Source of the DNA: Methanobrevibacter sp.
Lineage (GTDB): Archaea; Methanobacteriota; Methanobacteria; Methanobacteriales; Methanobacteriaceae
Assembly (NCBI GenBank): GCA_016291275.1
Contig: JAEEWY010000092.1
Location: 1 to 6,051 of the forward strand
Length of the DNA stretch: 6,051 nucleotides
Reading direction: 5' to 3'
Every line of letters starts with the position of its first letter. Position 1 is the first letter of the stretch. The translations under genes and the position numbers were made by a program. Shown here one piece after another: positions 4,921-6,051 of this stretch. The notes below the pieces were generated by a model. That model ran no database searches. It was not told the origin of the DNA and saw only the letters and a program-made list of their open reading frames with translations.

Positions 4921-5928
4921 ATGGCATTATATGATATGGAGCTTAAAAGGGTTATAAAGAAAATAAACTCTTTGAATGTTAGGAATGTAGGATTGCAGTT
5001 TCCAGAAGGACTTAAGATGCAGGCTGTAGCTCTTGCAAGGGAAATCGAAAAGCAAACTGAAGCTACTGTAATTGTGTCCGCAGATCCTTGCTTTGGGGCC
5101 TGTGACGTTTCAGACAGAAAGATGAATGGAATAGTGGATTTCATTGTTCATTATGGACATACTCCTCTTCCGCTCAGATACAGCATTCCTACAATGTTTA
5201 TAGAAGCTAAAGCCAATGTTAAAATCAAGGATTACCTTGAAGATGCATTGGAACAATTGGAGGGTTATTCCAAGATAGCTATTGCAACAACTGCACAGCA
5301 CTTGCATTTGCTTGATGAGATAGTGGACTTTTTAGAGGATAACGGCAAGGAAGTTGTTATTGGCTCTTCAAGAAGCACAAGAAAAGGTCAGGTTTTAGGT
5401 TGCAATTTCGCTTCAGTCAAGAACTTGGGAGCAGATGTTTACCTATTCATTGGCAGTGGCAATTTCCATCCTTTAGGAATCTATTTATTTACAAAAGCTC
5501 CAGTTTTAGCTATTGATCCTTATAGCGGAGACATCCGTGAAATGAGTGCCTATGCAGACAGGATATTGAGAATAAGATTTGCAAGAATAGTGAAGGCACG
5601 GGAAGTTACAAAATGGGGAATTATAGTTTCCTCAAAGGAAGGCCAATACAGGATGAAATTGGCTAAAGAAATCAAGAAACTTCTTGAGGATGAGGGAATG
5701 GAGGCTTACATTCTTCTCATGGACCATGTAAATCCTGATGTTTTGCTTCCATATATGGAACTTGAAGGATTTGTTGTAACTGCATGCCCTAGAATAGCTA
5801 TTGATGATTCCCAAATGTATAAAAAGCCAGTTATAACTCCTAAAGAGTTAGAGATTGTCTTAAACAAAAGGGAATGGGAAAAATATCAACTTGATGAGAT
5901 ATTGTTTGAAGATAGATATTACCAATAA
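4921..5928 (+). CDS. dph2: Diphthamide synthase Dph2 (3-amino-3-carboxypropyl transferase)
   Basis: Catalyses the first step of diphthamide synthesis: a [4Fe-4S] enzyme cleaves S-adenosylmethionine and transfers its 3-amino-3-carboxypropyl group to the target histidine of elongation factor 2. The 335-residue protein starts with VGLQFPEGLK (about 23-32). It has the three cysteines expected for the cluster, one in each repeat domain: C61 in FGACD, C161 in LGCNF and C289 in TACPRIAIDD. The spacing agrees with Pyrococcus Dph2 (Cys59, 163, 287). A further cysteine, C57, precedes the first. Archaeal Dph2 acts as a homodimer, so no Dph1 partner is needed. The frame extends to a TTG at 4903, but that has no ribosome binding site. 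The ATG at 4921 fits family length better, although its own upstream signal (GTTGAT) is weak. It lies 135 bp after hpt, separated by a terminator-like tract. Confidence 0.94.
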   Translation: MALYDMELKRVIKKINSLNVRNVGLQFPEGLKMQAVALAREIEKQTEATVIVSADPCFGACDVSDRKMNGIVDFIVHYGHTPLPLRYSIPTMFIEAKANVKIKDYLEDALEQLEGYSKIAIATTAQHLHLLDEIVDFLEDNGKEVVIGSSRSTRKGQVLGCNFASVKNLGADVYLFIGSGNFHPLGIYLFTKAPVLAIDPYSGDIREMSAYADRILRIRFARIVKAREVTKWGIIVSSKEGQYRMKLAKEIKKLLEDEGMEAYILLMDHVNPDVLLPYMELEGFVVTACPRIAIDDSQMYKKPVITPKELEIVLNKREWEKYQLDEILFEDRYYQ

Positions 5929-5930
5929 GT

Positions 5931-5950
5931 TGGGATTTAATTCCATTTTT
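5931..5950 (+). terminator. Hairpin-plus-T terminator after dph2
   Basis: Two bases after the dph2 stop, TGGGAT (5931-5936) pairs with ATTCCA (5940-5945) around TTA, with one G-U pair valid only on the plus strand. A T5 run follows immediately, then pyrimidine-rich sequence to about 5992. It resembles a bacterial-type intrinsic terminator, backed by the usual archaeal U-rich tract. The remaining sequence to 6051 shows no gene. Confidence 0.55.
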
Positions 5951-6051
5951 CATTCTATCATTCTTTCATTTTTTTATTTTTATTATTCTTCATTATTCCA
6001 TATTTTAAAAACTGTTTAAATTTGTTCTATAATTTCAAAACTATTTCTAAA

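Noticed and set aside
5089..5103. Extra cysteine (CFGAC) in Dph2 as a novel metal site
   Set aside because: A cysteine four residues before the cluster cysteine (DPC-x-GAC pattern) is, as I recall, common among archaeal Dph2 proteins, so it is not distinctive.
4219..5928. hpt-dph2 as a functional operon
   Set aside because: The genes share strand only. A 135-bp gap with a strong T-rich terminator tract lies between them, and no biochemical link is evident.
5946..5999. CATTCTAT / CATTCTTT / CATTTTTT short repeats after dph2
   Set aside because: They are best explained as low-complexity pyrimidine-rich terminator sequence rather than a functional repeat array.

Overview
The window looks like a piece of a methanogenic archaeal chromosome, most likely Methanobacteriales (Methanobrevibacter- or Methanosphaera-like). 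The basis is archaeal-type information-processing proteins (RNA polymerase subunit Rpb4/RpoF, ribosomal protein eL21, Pus10, three-domain SRP54, archaeal Hpt, archaeal Dph2), very low G+C (about 10-16% in most spacers), GAGG/AGAG-type ribosome binding sites, TATA-like boxes and oligo-T gene ends. Genus is an inference from composition and remembered protein similarity, not from a search.

Positions 1-3878 hold four genes on the minus strand, transcribed right to left: srp54 (2538-3878), pus10 (1228-2472), rpl21e (527-817) and rpoF (171-521). They serve protein targeting, tRNA modification, the ribosome and RNA polymerase. rpl21e and rpoF are translationally coupled. srp54 and pus10 are 65 bp apart. 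A 410-bp spacer separates pus10 from rpl21e. A 340-bp AT-rich divergent spacer (3879-4218) then separates srp54 from two plus-strand genes: hpt (4219-4785, purine salvage) and dph2 (4921-5928, first step of diphthamide synthesis on elongation factor 2). hpt and dph2 are split by a T-rich terminator-like tract and need not share a transcript.

The protein genes are intact, ordinary housekeeping genes. The one stretch they do not explain is the spacer at 818-1227. It contains a compact island (about 888-1012) of clearly higher G+C (about 35% over 891-1020, against 10-16% on either side) with several strong hairpins, a possible tRNA-like three-way fold, three GGGCTWA-like direct repeats (minus-strand reading) and TATA-like boxes on both flanks. 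It is best regarded as an undescribed structured RNA or a long rpl21e leader element. I found no canonical tRNA, rRNA or C/D-box signature in it, and its strand is unresolved. No mobile element, CRISPR array, defence system or signs of transfer were seen.
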